Shown here: one piece after another, positions 7,201 to 15,918 of the stretch | Layout: every line of letters begins with the position of its first letter | How positions within the stretch are numbered: position 1 is the stretch's first letter | Made by a program: the position numbers and the translations under genes | Notes under the pieces: model-generated | Told to the model about the DNA's origin: nothing | What the model saw: only the letters and a program-made list of their open reading frames with translations | Database searches by the model: none | Assembly (NCBI GenBank): GCA_016290765.1 | Contig: JAEEVE010000003.1 | Location: 1-40,737, forward strand | Reading direction: 5' to 3' | DNA length: 40,737 bases | Source: Muribaculaceae bacterium | GTDB lineage: Bacteria; Bacteroidota; Bacteroidia; Bacteroidales; Muribaculaceae

Positions 7201-8484
7201 TTAGCCGAAGTTGTCGTAGTGGATGCTCGATGGGTCGACACCCAGCGAGTCGAGCAAGTCGTTGACGGTTTTGCTCATCATTGCCGGGCCGCACATGTAG
7301 TACTCGCAATCCTCGGGAGCTTCGTGCTGACCCAGGTAAGTGTCGCGCATCACCGGGGCAACAAAGCCCGCGGTATACTTCACGCCGGCTGCGTCGGCGA
7401 CAGGGTCGGGACGGTCTAGAGCTAGGTGGAAGTGGAAGTTGGGGAACTCCTTTTCGATCTCCAGGAAATCTTCCAGGTAGAACACCTCGCTCAGCGAGCG
7501 AGCACCGTAGAAGTAGTGCATCTCGCGGTCGCGCGTATTGAGTGTGCGGGTCATGTGCATGATCTGAGCGCGCAGCGGAGCCATGCCGGCGCCACCACCC
7601 ACCCAAATCATCTCCTTCTTGGAGTCGAAGATGGGGTGGAAGTCGCCATAAGGGCCACTCATGATCACCTTGTCACCAGGCTTGAGCGTGAAGATGTAGC
7701 TTGAAGCGATGCCGGGCATCACATCCATGAAGCCACCGCCCTGCTCCTTGGGCTTGAATGGCGGTGTGGCTATGCGGACGGTGAGCATGAAGCGGTCGCC
7801 CTCGGCGGGATAGTTTGCCATCGAGTAGGCGCGTATCGTGGGCTCGGTGTTGCGGCACTTGAGCGAGAACATATTATATTTCTCCCAGGTGGCGCGGTAC
7901 TCGCCCAGCGACTCCTTGTCGATATCCTTGTCGTAGTCCATCTCATACTCGGGGATGCGAATCTGAGCATAGGAGCCAGGGATGAAGTCCATGTGCTCAC
8001 CCTCGGGCAATGCCACGATAAATTCCTTGATGAACGACGACACCAGATTGTTGCTCACCACCGTGCACTCATACTCCTTGACACTGAGAACCGAGTCGGG
8101 AACCTGAATCTCCAAGTTATCCTTTACTTTGACCTGGCATCCCAGGCGCCAGTGGTCTTGCTGTTCCTTGCGAGAGAAGTGGACGGTCTCGGTGGGCAGA
8201 ATTTGGCCACCGCCTTCCACGACCTGGACCTTGCACTGGCCGCAGCTACCCTTGCCGCCGCAGGCACTTGAGAGCATCACTCCCTGGCTTTGTAGCGTGC
8301 TTAGAAGGGTCGAACCAGTCTCAACCTCAAGCTCTTTGGTGCCACCATTGATATTGATTTTCACTTTGCCGCTGGGCACCAGATAGTGACGTGCCGTCAG
8401 CAGGACAATCACCAGTAACAGGGTGATAATCAGGAAGATTATCGCACTGGCAATGACTGTGGTTGTTATATCCAGTAATATCAT
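7201..8484 (-). CDS. nqrF: Na+-translocating NADH:quinone reductase subunit F
   Basis: NqrF is the NADH dehydrogenase subunit where electrons enter the Na+-pumping complex. This 427-residue copy has one N-terminal membrane helix (about 8-30). A ferredoxin-type 2Fe-2S domain follows with C75, C81, C84 and C116. The flavodoxin-reductase-like module has the FAD motif RAYSMANYP and the NADH motif GGGAGMAPLR, and the C-terminus carries CGPAMM. All cofactor ligands are present and the length is normal. It is the last gene of nqrABCDEF, starts 6 bp after nqrE ends, and is followed by a strong terminator. Confidence 0.97.
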   Translation of the reverse strand: MILLDITTTVIASAIIFLIITLLLVIVLLTARHYLVPSGKVKININGGTKELEVETGSTLLSTLQSQGVMLSSACGGKGSCGQCKVQVVEGGGQILPTETVHFSRKEQQDHWRLGCQVKVKDNLEIQVPDSVLSVKEYECTVVSNNLVSSFIKEFIVALPEGEHMDFIPGSYAQIRIPEYEMDYDKDIDKESLGEYRATWEKYNMFSLKCRNTEPTIRAYSMANYPAEGDRFMLTVRIATPPFKPKEQGGGFMDVMPGIASSYIFTLKPGDKVIMSGPYGDFHPIFDSKKEMIWVGGGAGMAPLRAQIMHMTRTLNTRDREMHYFYGARSLSEVFYLEDFLEIEKEFPNFHFHLALDRPDPVADAAGVKYTAGFVAPVMRDTYLGQHEAPEDCEYYMCGPAMMSKTVNDLLDSLGVDPSSIHYDNFG

Positions 8485-8490
8485 AGCCGA

Positions 8491-9108
8491 TTATCCGAGT
8501 TTAATGCCCAGGAAGCTCATGAACGCGATGCCCATGAGTCCAGTAATGATGAATGCAATGCCCACGCCACGCAACGGAGCCGGAATGTTGCTGTAGGCAA
8601 TCTTCTCGCGGATGGCTGCCAAGCCCACAATGGCTAGCAACCAACCGATACCCGAACCAAAGCCGTAGACTGTTGCGGTCCAAGCATTGGCAAAGTCTTT
8701 TTGCTGCATGAACAACGCACCGCCCAGGATGGCGCAGTTAACGGCAATCAGTGGCAAGAAGATGCCCAACGAAGCATAAAGCGACGGGGAGAATTTCTCA
8801 ACAGCCATCTCGACCAACTGAGTGCCACTGGCTATCACTGCGATGAACAAGATCAGACCCAAGAAACTCAGGTCAACATCGGCCAGCGACGGGCTCAACC
8901 AACTTAATGCACCAGGCTGAAGCACATAACGGTCAAGCAGGAAGTTGATGGGGATAGTCACCACAAGCATGAATGTCACTGCTATACCCAGGCCTAGAGC
9001 GGTCTTCACATTCTTGGACACGGCCAGGAAAGAGCACATGCCCAGGAAGTAGGCAAATATCATGTTGTCGATAAAGATCGACTTGACAAACAAATTAAGT
9101 TCTTCCAT
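8491..9108 (-). CDS. nqrE: Na+-translocating NADH:quinone reductase subunit E
   Basis: This is a 205-residue integral membrane subunit with six hydrophobic helices. The first ([32 protein letters not shown]) contains the conserved [11 protein letters not shown] segment whose cysteine, together with one in NqrD, binds the intramembrane iron centre. A second repeat half holds the symmetry-related region [12 protein letters not shown] with the other cysteine. NqrD and NqrE are homologous and form an inverted pair in the membrane. It lies 19 bp downstream of nqrD, and the spacer carries a short cattatgaattatgcatt repeat. Confidence 0.96.
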   Translation of the reverse strand: MEELNLFVKSIFIDNMIFAYFLGMCSFLAVSKNVKTALGLGIAVTFMLVVTIPINFLLDRYVLQPGALSWLSPSLADVDLSFLGLILFIAVIASGTQLVEMAVEKFSPSLYASLGIFLPLIAVNCAILGGALFMQQKDFANAWTATVYGFGSGIGWLLAIVGLAAIREKIAYSNIPAPLRGVGIAFIITGLMGIAFMSFLGIKLG

Positions 9109-9127
9109 AGTAATTGCGCATTATGAA

Positions 9128-9754
9128 TTATGCATTCTCTTGAAGTTCGGTATTACGGGCACGATGCACCCAGATGATACAGGCAACGGTGATGAGTGCC
9201 ATGGGCGGCAGGATCATCAGGCCGTTGTTCTCATAGCCATGGTCATAGCACCACTGGGGAATCACCTGATAACCCAACAGCGTGCCGCTGCCCAGCAACT
9301 CGCGGAAGAAACCGACAATCACCAGAATGATGCCATAGCCCAGGCCGTTGCCAATGCCGTCGAGGAACGATGGCCAGGGACGGTTGTTCAGGGCAAATGC
9401 CTCCAGGCGGCCCATCAAGATACAGTTGGTGATAATCAGGCCGATAAACACCGACAATTGTTTGCTCACCTCATAATTATAAGCCACCAAGATTTGTTGC
9501 ACGATAATCACCAGGGCGGCAACGACTACCAGCTGAACAATGATGCGGATGGTGGTCGGAATAGTGTTGCGAATCAATGAGATAATCACATTGCTGAAGG
9601 CCAGCACAGCGATGACCGAGATGCTCATCACGATGGCGGGCTTCAGGCTCACCGTAACGGCAAGCGTCGAGCAGATGCCCAGTATCTGCACCAATACAGG
9701 GTTGTCCTTCGACAACGGATTGAACAGGGCTTCTTTATTCTTTTTGTTCAACAT
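9128..9754 (-). CDS. nqrD: Na+-translocating NADH:quinone reductase subunit D
   Basis: This 208-residue membrane subunit is homologous to NqrE. The conserved segment PVLVQILGICSTLAVT carries the first cysteine, and IGLIITNCILMGRLEAFA carries the second; these contribute to the iron site shared with NqrE. A conserved region PWPSFLDGIGNGLGYGIILV follows. Length and motif order are those of Bacteroidetes NqrD. It sits 12 bp after nqrC and is part of the single operon. Confidence 0.96.
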   Translation of the reverse strand: MLNKKNKEALFNPLSKDNPVLVQILGICSTLAVTVSLKPAIVMSISVIAVLAFSNVIISLIRNTIPTTIRIIVQLVVVAALVIIVQQILVAYNYEVSKQLSVFIGLIITNCILMGRLEAFALNNRPWPSFLDGIGNGLGYGIILVIVGFFRELLGSGTLLGYQVIPQWCYDHGYENNGLMILPPMALITVACIIWVHRARNTELQENA

Positions 9755-9766
9755 AGTCTTAGTGCT

Positions 9767-10489
9767 TTAGTCGGTTTTACTTTGCAATTTCTTGAAAAAC
9801 GGGTCGTAGGCCTTCAGGCAACGATGCATCATCGCCGACACACCGCGGCTGGTAATGGTAGCACCGCTGATGGCGTCGACATAGTCACTGCCATCTGTCG
9901 GTTGTTGACCCTTTTTCATCACGCTCACATTCTTGAACTCACCATCTTGATACAGTTCCTTGGCAACAAACTGATCTTGGAAAGCATCCTCGGTGATGCG
10001 GGCACCCAAGCCCGGTGTCTCGCCCTCGTGCGAGAAGTCGGCACCATAGATGGTGTTGCCGTCGTCGTCAATAGCGACATAACCCCAGATGGGACCCCAC
10101 AGGCCAGCGCCATAGACGGGAATCACATACTTGACACTGCCGTCATCAAGCGTACACTTCATTACAGGCAACAGTCGCTCAGACTCGGCAAGTTTCATGT
10201 TCTTCTTCATGTCGACATCAAAAGCGCAGTTTTTGGTCGAGTCTGTCACATTACCCTCATGGTCGACAAGCAGGTCTTGAGTGATATATTTCTCATATGT
10301 GGCCGGAATCTCGGCCTCGCTGGGAGCGACAATGTGCAGCGCACTCAGGATTTGATTGCGCGTGTCGTTGGCGATGTTCTCGTCCTGTTTGGGTTTCAGG
10401 CTCATGTAGATGAGCGCAAGAACAGCACCAACTAGCACGACCATAATGGCCGAGTACAAAATCTGATAGGAATTGCTATTCTTATTCAT
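9767..10489 (-). CDS. nqrC: Na+-translocating NADH:quinone reductase subunit C
   Basis: NqrC carries a covalently bound FMN. This 240-residue protein has an N-terminal membrane anchor (YQILYSAIMVVLVGAVLALIYMS) and a periplasmic FMN-binding domain. The C-terminal motif DAISGAT ends at T211 and fits the flavinylation consensus Dxx(S/T)GAT. Attachment requires an ApbE-type flavin transferase, which is not in this window. I chose the ATG of MNKNSNSYQILY. An ATG at 10504 overlaps the nqrB stop as TAATG and would add five residues; that overlap suggests translational coupling either way. Confidence 0.96.
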   Translation of the reverse strand: MNKNSNSYQILYSAIMVVLVGAVLALIYMSLKPKQDENIANDTRNQILSALHIVAPSEAEIPATYEKYITQDLLVDHEGNVTDSTKNCAFDVDMKKNMKLAESERLLPVMKCTLDDGSVKYVIPVYGAGLWGPIWGYVAIDDDGNTIYGADFSHEGETPGLGARITEDAFQDQFVAKELYQDGEFKNVSVMKKGQQPTDGSDYVDAISGATITSRGVSAMMHRCLKAYDPFFKKLQSKTD

Positions 10490-10503
10490 AATACATCCCT
10501 CCA

Positions 10504-11709
10504 TTATTTTGCGGCGACGCGACGCAGGCGGCGCTTGATGTTGAACGAAACAACACAGTGGTCAATCAGTGGGGCGAACGCGTTCATCAGCAGAACGGCG
10601 AGCATCGCACCCTCGGGATAACCACCATTGTACACACGAATCAGGATGGCAAACACGCCAATCAAGAAACCGTAAATATATTGCCCGATGTGCGTGCGTG
10701 CACCCGTCACCGGGTCGGTGGCCATAAACACAGCAGCAAAGGCAAATCCGCCATAGCACAATTGGCTTAAGGGGTCGAGCATCGACGCGGCATAGGTGGG
10801 GGTTGCAAAGGCATGCACCAGTGCGCCCATTGCCAGACCGCCCACAAACACCGAGCACATGATGCGCCACGAAGCAATGCCCGTGAGCAACAACAGGGCT
10901 GCGCCCAGCAGGATGGCAATCATCGAGGTCTCGCCAGGCGAACCAGCGATGAGGCCCATAAAGGCGTCGCATGTGCCGATGGGTTCGCCCACCACATTAT
11001 TTAATTGGAGGGTGTCACCTACATGCGTGGCAATCTGACCCAGGGGAGTGGCACCAGTGAATGCGTCAGTTACCGTGCCGTCACCCAATCCAAAAGCGGT
11101 GTCGGTCTTAACAAAGGCGGTATCACCGCTCATGCGCGACGGATAGGCAAAGAACAGGAAGGCGCGAGTCACCAGTGCGACGTTGAAGATGTTCATGCCA
11201 GTGCCGCCAAAGACCTCCTTGGCAAAAATGACTGCGAAGGCAGTGGCGACGGCTACCATCCACAGCGGGGTGTTGATGGGAACAATCAGCGGAATGAGGA
11301 TTCCCGATACCAGGAAACCTTCTTGAATCTCCTTGTGGTGAATCTGGGCCCCGATAAACTCGATGCCCAAGCCCACGGCATAGCTCACCACGATGCAGGG
11401 CAGCAAGGCTACCACGCCATAGAAGAACATGGCCCAGAACGATGCATCGCTCTGCCCAATGGCCAAGTAGTGCTGGTAGCCGATGTTGTACATACCGAAC
11501 AACAAGCAAGGCAACAACGCCACCACAACCGTGATCATGGTGCGCTTCAGGTCGTTGCCATCATGAATATGCGTGCCCGTATGCGACGTGGCATTGGGCG
11601 TGAACAAGAATGTCTCCATGCCGTCATACACCGACTGCAGCTTCTCCAGCTTGCCGCCAGGCATAAACGCAGGCTTAATCTTGTCCATATATTTTCTTAA
11701 TGCTTTCAT
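10504..11709 (-). CDS. nqrB: Na+-translocating NADH:quinone reductase subunit B
   Basis: NqrB is the largest membrane subunit and carries a covalent FMN, riboflavin and the main ion path. The 401-residue product has a hydrophilic N-terminal part (MKALRKYMDKIKPAFMPGGKLEK) followed by about ten helices. The flavinylation motif DAFTGAT places the FMN-linked threonine at T221. The C-terminal half contains the conserved FMATDPVTGARTHIGQYIYG. All expected features are present. It begins 81 bp after nqrA ends, the longest gap in the operon, and that gap holds a G/C hairpin repeat. Confidence 0.97.
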   Translation of the reverse strand: MKALRKYMDKIKPAFMPGGKLEKLQSVYDGMETFLFTPNATSHTGTHIHDGNDLKRTMITVVVALLPCLLFGMYNIGYQHYLAIGQSDASFWAMFFYGVVALLPCIVVSYAVGLGIEFIGAQIHHKEIQEGFLVSGILIPLIVPINTPLWMVAVATAFAVIFAKEVFGGTGMNIFNVALVTRAFLFFAYPSRMSGDTAFVKTDTAFGLGDGTVTDAFTGATPLGQIATHVGDTLQLNNVVGEPIGTCDAFMGLIAGSPGETSMIAILLGAALLLLTGIASWRIMCSVFVGGLAMGALVHAFATPTYAASMLDPLSQLCYGGFAFAAVFMATDPVTGARTHIGQYIYGFLIGVFAILIRVYNGGYPEGAMLAVLLMNAFAPLIDHCVVSFNIKRRLRRVAAK

Positions 11710-11760
11710 CTCTAGTTGATTGAGAATTAAATAATTGAGATTTTTCGCCTCACTATAAGT

Positions 11761-11785
11761 CCCCCTTTAGGGGGATTTAGGGGGC
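11761..11785. repeat. CCCCCTTTAGGGGG hairpin plus repeat between nqrA and nqrB
   Basis: CCCCC and GGGGG flank TTTA, and a further ATTTAGGGGG follows, so two alternative hairpins share the CCCCC arm. In the nqr transcript it lies between the first and second genes and could affect processing or relative output; no T-run follows, so it is not a normal terminator. Confidence 0.6.
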
Positions 11786-11790
11786 CTAGA

Positions 11791-13107
11791 CTATGCCATT
11801 TCGCTGCGTAGGCGGTCTAACCCCTCGCGAACGATGCGTTGCAGCTCAAGCTTACTCGTGCAGGCATACTCGGCAAGGGCAAAATCCTCGGGGGCAACCT
11901 CATAGATGCCTAATTGCTCCATCTTGTCGATGTCAAACGTGATGATGGCCTTGACCAGGAACTCGGCGTAGATGTCCATCGGCAACATGTCGTCATACTC
12001 GTCGGTACGAACAATGGCACGTTCGCCGCCCTTGATGCGTGCGTCCATACTCACCTCTTTCTTGCCCAGGAGCCAACTGGTGAATGTGCGATAGATGCTG
12101 AAGCGGCTGGGGCACAATGATGCCCATCCCATAAACTCGTCGGGCTTTGACACCTCGGGGATGACTGTCACGTGGCGATAAGGCGCACGCAAGAATCCGT
12201 CGGCAGGCACTTGATAGCCGCTCAAAGCATTGCCGCTGATGATGCGCGTGTTGTCTAGCGAGTGACCAGCGAGTAGGCTACTCATCTGGCAGCCCATCGT
12301 GGCGCGAACATAGTGGGGCTGATCCACACACTCGCCAGTAACGGCGACAACAGTCTCGTGACTTACCTCACCAGTAGTGAATAGCCGGCCGATGCGGGCC
12401 AATGTCACGACATCGAGTGTCCAAACAACCTCGCCCTTGTTCACGGGCTTGACATTGGCAACCTGCACGCCAGCGTTGCCAGCGGGGTGAGGACCCTTAA
12501 ATGAGTTGACGATAGCGCCGGGCACTTCGATCTCTTCGCCTAAACGGAAACCTAGGTAAACATCACCATCGGTCAGCGTCTTCAACACCTCAACACCCTT
12601 GGCAAGGTACTGCTTATCTTCTCCTAGCACCACGCCTAGGTCAGGAGCCAGTGGAGCCGAGTCAAACCCAGTGACAAAGATGTCGCGCGGACGAACTTCG
12701 GGATTGGGAACGATGTCATATGGGCGCTGGCGCAGCATCGCCCACAGGCCAGATGCCAGCAATACCTCTTTAATGTCGCCATGCTGGTCATGTTTTACCA
12801 CCTCGCCGCTGCCGTCAGGCGCGATAACGATGGCATCGATGTGACGGCGGGCGCCGCGGCGCACCTCCTTCACAACACCGCCCACGGGCGACACGACCCG
12901 GATTTGCTCGTAGTTCTTGTCGTGATACAGCGGCTCACCGGCACGAACATGATCGCCCTCACGCACATCCATGCGGGGCGTCAGCCCGACAAAGTCGTCG
13001 GGAACGACGGCATACAGCTCGCTCACCACGGCATCGGCTATCGAGGGGTCGACAATGCGGCCCTTCAGGTTCAGGTCGTAACCTTTCTTTAGTCTAATTG
13101 TTGCCAT
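11791..13107 (-). CDS. nqrA: Na+-translocating NADH:quinone reductase subunit A
   Basis: NqrA is the peripheral cytoplasmic subunit near the quinone site. This 438-residue protein has the characteristic N-terminus MATIRLKKGYDLNLKGR, a biotinyl/lipoyl-like hammerhead domain (VREGDHVRAGEPLYHDK, then VVSPVGGVVKEV), the central conserved FKGPHPAGNAGVQVANV and a C-terminal region close to RnfC. It lacks the Fe-S ligands of RnfC, as expected for NqrA. It is the first gene of the operon. A TATCTTTG box about 40 bp upstream is the likely promoter, divergent from that of exbB. Confidence 0.97.
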   Translation of the reverse strand: MATIRLKKGYDLNLKGRIVDPSIADAVVSELYAVVPDDFVGLTPRMDVREGDHVRAGEPLYHDKNYEQIRVVSPVGGVVKEVRRGARRHIDAIVIAPDGSGEVVKHDQHGDIKEVLLASGLWAMLRQRPYDIVPNPEVRPRDIFVTGFDSAPLAPDLGVVLGEDKQYLAKGVEVLKTLTDGDVYLGFRLGEEIEVPGAIVNSFKGPHPAGNAGVQVANVKPVNKGEVVWTLDVVTLARIGRLFTTGEVSHETVVAVTGECVDQPHYVRATMGCQMSSLLAGHSLDNTRIISGNALSGYQVPADGFLRAPYRHVTVIPEVSKPDEFMGWASLCPSRFSIYRTFTSWLLGKKEVSMDARIKGGERAIVRTDEYDDMLPMDIYAEFLVKAIITFDIDKMEQLGIYEVAPEDFALAEYACTSKLELQRIVREGLDRLRSEMA

Positions 13108-13145
13108 GCAATATTGCGTTTTTGTTTATTTTGCGAAATAATCTG

Positions 13146-13153
13146 CAAAGATA
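13146..13153 (-). promoter_or_regulatory. -7 box of the nqr operon
   Basis: TATCTTTG on the minus strand matches TAnnTTTG, 38 bp before the nqrA ATG. A second TTTTG sequence lies just upstream but not at the usual -33 spacing. Confidence 0.6.
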
Positions 13154-13300
13154 GGCAAAATTTCTTATCATGCACACCCTTTCACACATTATTTTATTAT
13201 AACAAGGAAAAAGTGTACTCATGTCACGACTGACAAAACGACATTAATACACCCCAAAAGAGCAAAAGGTCAAAAAAAAAATGAAATTTTTGCTCAAGTG

Positions 13301-13343
13301 TTTGCCATTCTCAAATATTTGTAATACTTTTGCGTTAATTTTG
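13301..13343 (+). promoter_or_regulatory. Promoter for the exbB leader or a small RNA
   Basis: TTTG at 13301-13304, a 20-bp spacer and TACTTTTG at 13325-13332 form a consensus Bacteroidetes promoter. A second -7-like box, TAATTTTG, is at 13336-13343. The predicted start near 13338-13349 lies more than 200 nt before exbB. Confidence 0.7.
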
Positions 13344-13344
13344 T

Positions 13345-13441
13345 GAGCGAAATAGGCTTCTTGATAAGCATGGAGAACCGTTTCACCGACCCAAACTTGT
13401 GAGTAACAAGTAGATATGCTTTACTCAATGGGACGTTTTTT
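13345..13441 (+). ncRNA. Candidate attenuator leader or small RNA upstream of exbB
   Basis: This untranslated stretch is preceded by a strong promoter and ends in a terminator-like structure: TGAGTAA (13400-13406) pairs with TTACTCA (13421-13427), CCCA (13390-13393) pairs with TGGG (13429-13432), and six T residues follow at 13436-13441. A competing hairpin, ACTTGT (13395-13400) with ACAAGT (13406-13411), uses the same 5' arm, so the two folds exclude each other. Either it is a conditional terminator in the exbB leader, or a separate RNA of about 100 nt followed by exbB with its own TAACTTTA-box promoter at 13505-13512. I recognise no known RNA family. Confidence 0.45.
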
Positions 13442-13554
13442 GTTGCCTGGGGTCTGCTTCTTGGCCCAACAACATTTTTCTACTGTGAACTAAACAAAAA
13501 CAAATAACTTTATTAATTAATCTTTTTTTAACAACTTAATTTTATCTTAAAATT

Positions 13555-14406
13555 ATGGCTGAACAAACAAACATCCAGAAGCCTCAGGCTCCCGCGCCTA
13601 AGACTGCTAACAAGAAAGAAGTCAGCAGCAACGTAGGCGGCATCAAGAGTGCGTCAATCGTCATTCTGATTTGCTTTATTCTCGCAGTGTGCATCTACCT
13701 GTTCGTCTTTGGTGCAGGTTCCAACTTCAAGGATGGCAACAATGCCAACGCTCCTCTCAACCTGCTCGGAACCGTCTATAAGGGCGGTATCATCGTGCCT
13801 GTGCTGTTGACCTGCTTGCTCACCGTGATCGTCCTCACTGTCGAGCGCTGGATTGCTCTGGCTAAGGCTAAGGGCAGCGGCAACATCACCAAGTTTGTCG
13901 AGAACGTGAAGGATGCCCTCCGTGCTAAGGACATCAACAAGGCTGAGGAACTCTGCCGCAAGCAGAAAGGTACTGTTGGTGCTGTTGTTTACGCAACCCT
14001 CCAGAAGTACAAAGAGATGGACAAGGACACTGTTCTCGAGAAAGAGCAGAAGCTCACCAGCATCCAGCAGACCCTCGAAGAGGCTACTGCACTTGAGATG
14101 CCCATGCTTCAGCAGAACCTCCCCATCGTTGCTACTCTGACTACCCTCGGTACCCTGATCGGTCTTCTCGGTACTGTGCTCGGTATGATCAAGTCGTTCC
14201 AGGCTCTGGCTGCTTCGGGTGCTCCCGACTCGACCGAGCTTTCGACCGGTATCTCTGAGGCACTTGTGAATACCGCCTTCGGTATCGCTACTGCTGCTCT
14301 CGCTCTTATTGCTTACAACTTCTACACCAACAAGATCGATAACATGACCTATGCTATCGACGAGCTGGGATTCTCAATCGTTTCTACCTTCGCCGCTACT
14401 CACTAA
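13555..14406 (+). CDS. exbB: MotA/TolQ/ExbB proton channel family protein
   Basis: This 283-residue membrane protein uses the proton gradient to drive TonB with ExbD. Helices are seen at about 33-54, 77-96, 189-212 and 235-257. The last two contain the family signature (IVATLTTLGTLIGLLGTVLGMIKSF and ALVNTAFGIATAALALIAYNFY) that lines the channel. An extra N-terminal helix before the usual three is standard for Bacteroidetes ExbB. It is the first gene of exbB-exbD-exbD-tonB-pstS-TPR. Codon use is strongly biased, consistent with high expression. Its leader is unusually long and structured. Confidence 0.96.
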   Translation: MAEQTNIQKPQAPAPKTANKKEVSSNVGGIKSASIVILICFILAVCIYLFVFGAGSNFKDGNNANAPLNLLGTVYKGGIIVPVLLTCLLTVIVLTVERWIALAKAKGSGNITKFVENVKDALRAKDINKAEELCRKQKGTVGAVVYATLQKYKEMDKDTVLEKEQKLTSIQQTLEEATALEMPMLQQNLPIVATLTTLGTLIGLLGTVLGMIKSFQALAASGAPDSTELSTGISEALVNTAFGIATAALALIAYNFYTNKIDNMTYAIDELGFSIVSTFAATH

Positions 14407-14471
14407 TTCTTTCAGGCGAAACACATTTTTTAATTAACAGAAACAATTAAACCCAACAAGTTGTAAGAAAT

Positions 14472-15161
14472 ATGGGAAAAGTCAAAATTAAGAAAAAAGA
14501 GACGCGTATCGACATGACCGCTATGTCGGACGTGACCGTCCTTTTGTTGACTTTCTTCATGTTGACTTCTACTTTCCTTCAGAAGGAACCTATCACCGTG
14601 ATTACTCCGCCCAGTGTGAGCGAGGAGAAGGTGCCCGACGCCAACTTGCTGTCGGTGCTAGTTAGTCCCGAGGGTAGAGTGTTCCTAGAGGTTCTCGGTA
14701 GCAAGGACTCAACCAAAAAGAGTGAGACCGTGCGTGCCGACCTGCTGAAGAACATGGCAGCCGAATATAACAAAATGCATCCCAGCAACCCCGTCAAGTT
14801 CACGGCTAAGCAGATTGATGCATTCTCGAAGCAAAACGCTTTCGGCGTGCCGATGAACCAAATGGCTAAGTGGCTGGATATGCCAACTGACGAGCGCGAC
14901 AAAGCACTCGAGAAAGCAGGTATACCCATCAACATGAACGAAGATCCAAACAACCCCAACGAATTCCAAATGTGGATTCGCGCCGCCTACAACAGCATGA
15001 ACGATGAGTTGCAGGAGACTATGGTGAAAGGAAGAGGTATTGCAATCAAAGCTGACCAGACTACACCTTATAGCGTCGTCAATATTGTCATGGATAACCT
15101 CCAGACTATGAAGATGAATAAGTTCAGCCTGATGACAGCACTTAAAACTGAGGAGGAATAA
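14472..15161 (+). CDS. exbD: Biopolymer transport protein ExbD/TolR, first copy
   Basis: This 229-residue protein has a short cytoplasmic basic N-terminus (MGKVKIKKKETRID) and one membrane helix, MSDVTVLLLTFFMLTSTFL, that carries the Asp essential for proton movement in ExbD/TolR. A periplasmic domain longer than in the E. coli protein follows. It starts 65 bp after exbB and ends 3 bp before the second exbD. Two different ExbD proteins in tandem are usual in Bacteroidetes and probably form a mixed dimer inside the ExbB pentamer; that pairing is inference. Confidence 0.94.
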   Translation: MGKVKIKKKETRIDMTAMSDVTVLLLTFFMLTSTFLQKEPITVITPPSVSEEKVPDANLLSVLVSPEGRVFLEVLGSKDSTKKSETVRADLLKNMAAEYNKMHPSNPVKFTAKQIDAFSKQNAFGVPMNQMAKWLDMPTDERDKALEKAGIPINMNEDPNNPNEFQMWIRAAYNSMNDELQETMVKGRGIAIKADQTTPYSVVNIVMDNLQTMKMNKFSLMTALKTEEE

Positions 15162-15164
15162 GAT

Positions 15165-15872
15165 ATGGCAAAAACTAAAAGTCGTCAGAAAAAGTTCGAT
15201 ACCCGTATCGACTTCACTCCTATGGTTGACATGAACATGCTTCTGATCACGTTCTTCATGCTCTGTACCACAATGATCAAGAGCCAGACGCTCCAGATCG
15301 CTCTGCCCTCGAATGAGAAGGTTGACACCGAGCAACAGAACAAGGTCAAGCAGTCTGAGGCTGTCACCATCATCATCGATGGTAAGGTTGATGATAAGGG
15401 ACTCTCCAAGCCTGATGAGGGTATGCTATACTTCTTCGATGGTATGCCCCCCACGGCTCAGGAGATGAAGGCCATCACCGAGAAGACTATGGAGAACCCG
15501 ATGAAGCAAATCGAGTTCGGCAACAAGACTGGTGGCGCGCTGCCAGCTGTTCGTGAAATTTTGCGTGAACGCAACAAGGACGTTGTGGCCAAGATTGAGG
15601 CCCTCAAGAAAGACTGGAAAGAAATGAAGTTCAGTAACAATGAGGAGAAAAACGACTCGATCTATCAGGTCAAGGCTAAGGAGATCCGCAATGACTCCAC
15701 GCTCAAGCGTCCAGTTGTGATCATTAAGGCCACACCTAATGCAAGTTATGCTCACGTCGTGAGCGTGCTCGATGAGATGCAGATTAACAGTATCTCGCGT
15801 TATCAGATTGACCATATCAACCAGCTTGATTCGGCCATGATGATTTTGCTGCAGGGTCAAGAAGTGAAGTAA
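15165..15872 (+). CDS. exbD: Biopolymer transport protein ExbD/TolR, second copy
   Basis: This 235-residue paralogue of the preceding gene keeps the single helix with the proton-carrying Asp (FTPMVDMNMLLITFFMLCTT) and the basic N-terminus (KSRQKKFDTRID). Its periplasmic region diverges strongly from copy one and has a charged helical insert (about residues 130-165) before the C-terminal part IKATPNASYAHVVSVLDEMQI, which is the recognisable ExbD fold. The start lies 3 bp after the upstream stop, so translation is probably coupled. Confidence 0.94.
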   Translation: MAKTKSRQKKFDTRIDFTPMVDMNMLLITFFMLCTTMIKSQTLQIALPSNEKVDTEQQNKVKQSEAVTIIIDGKVDDKGLSKPDEGMLYFFDGMPPTAQEMKAITEKTMENPMKQIEFGNKTGGALPAVREILRERNKDVVAKIEALKKDWKEMKFSNNEEKNDSIYQVKAKEIRNDSTLKRPVVIIKATPNASYAHVVSVLDEMQINSISRYQIDHINQLDSAMMILLQGQEVK

Positions 15873-15918
15873 TGAGTGATGAATGGTTTATATGTTGAAC
15901 TATTAAAGATTTAGAATT

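Noticed and set aside
11005-11700. A 231-codon plus-strand open frame across nqrB
   Set aside because: It is antisense to a clearly conserved NqrB and has no recognisable domain or promoter.
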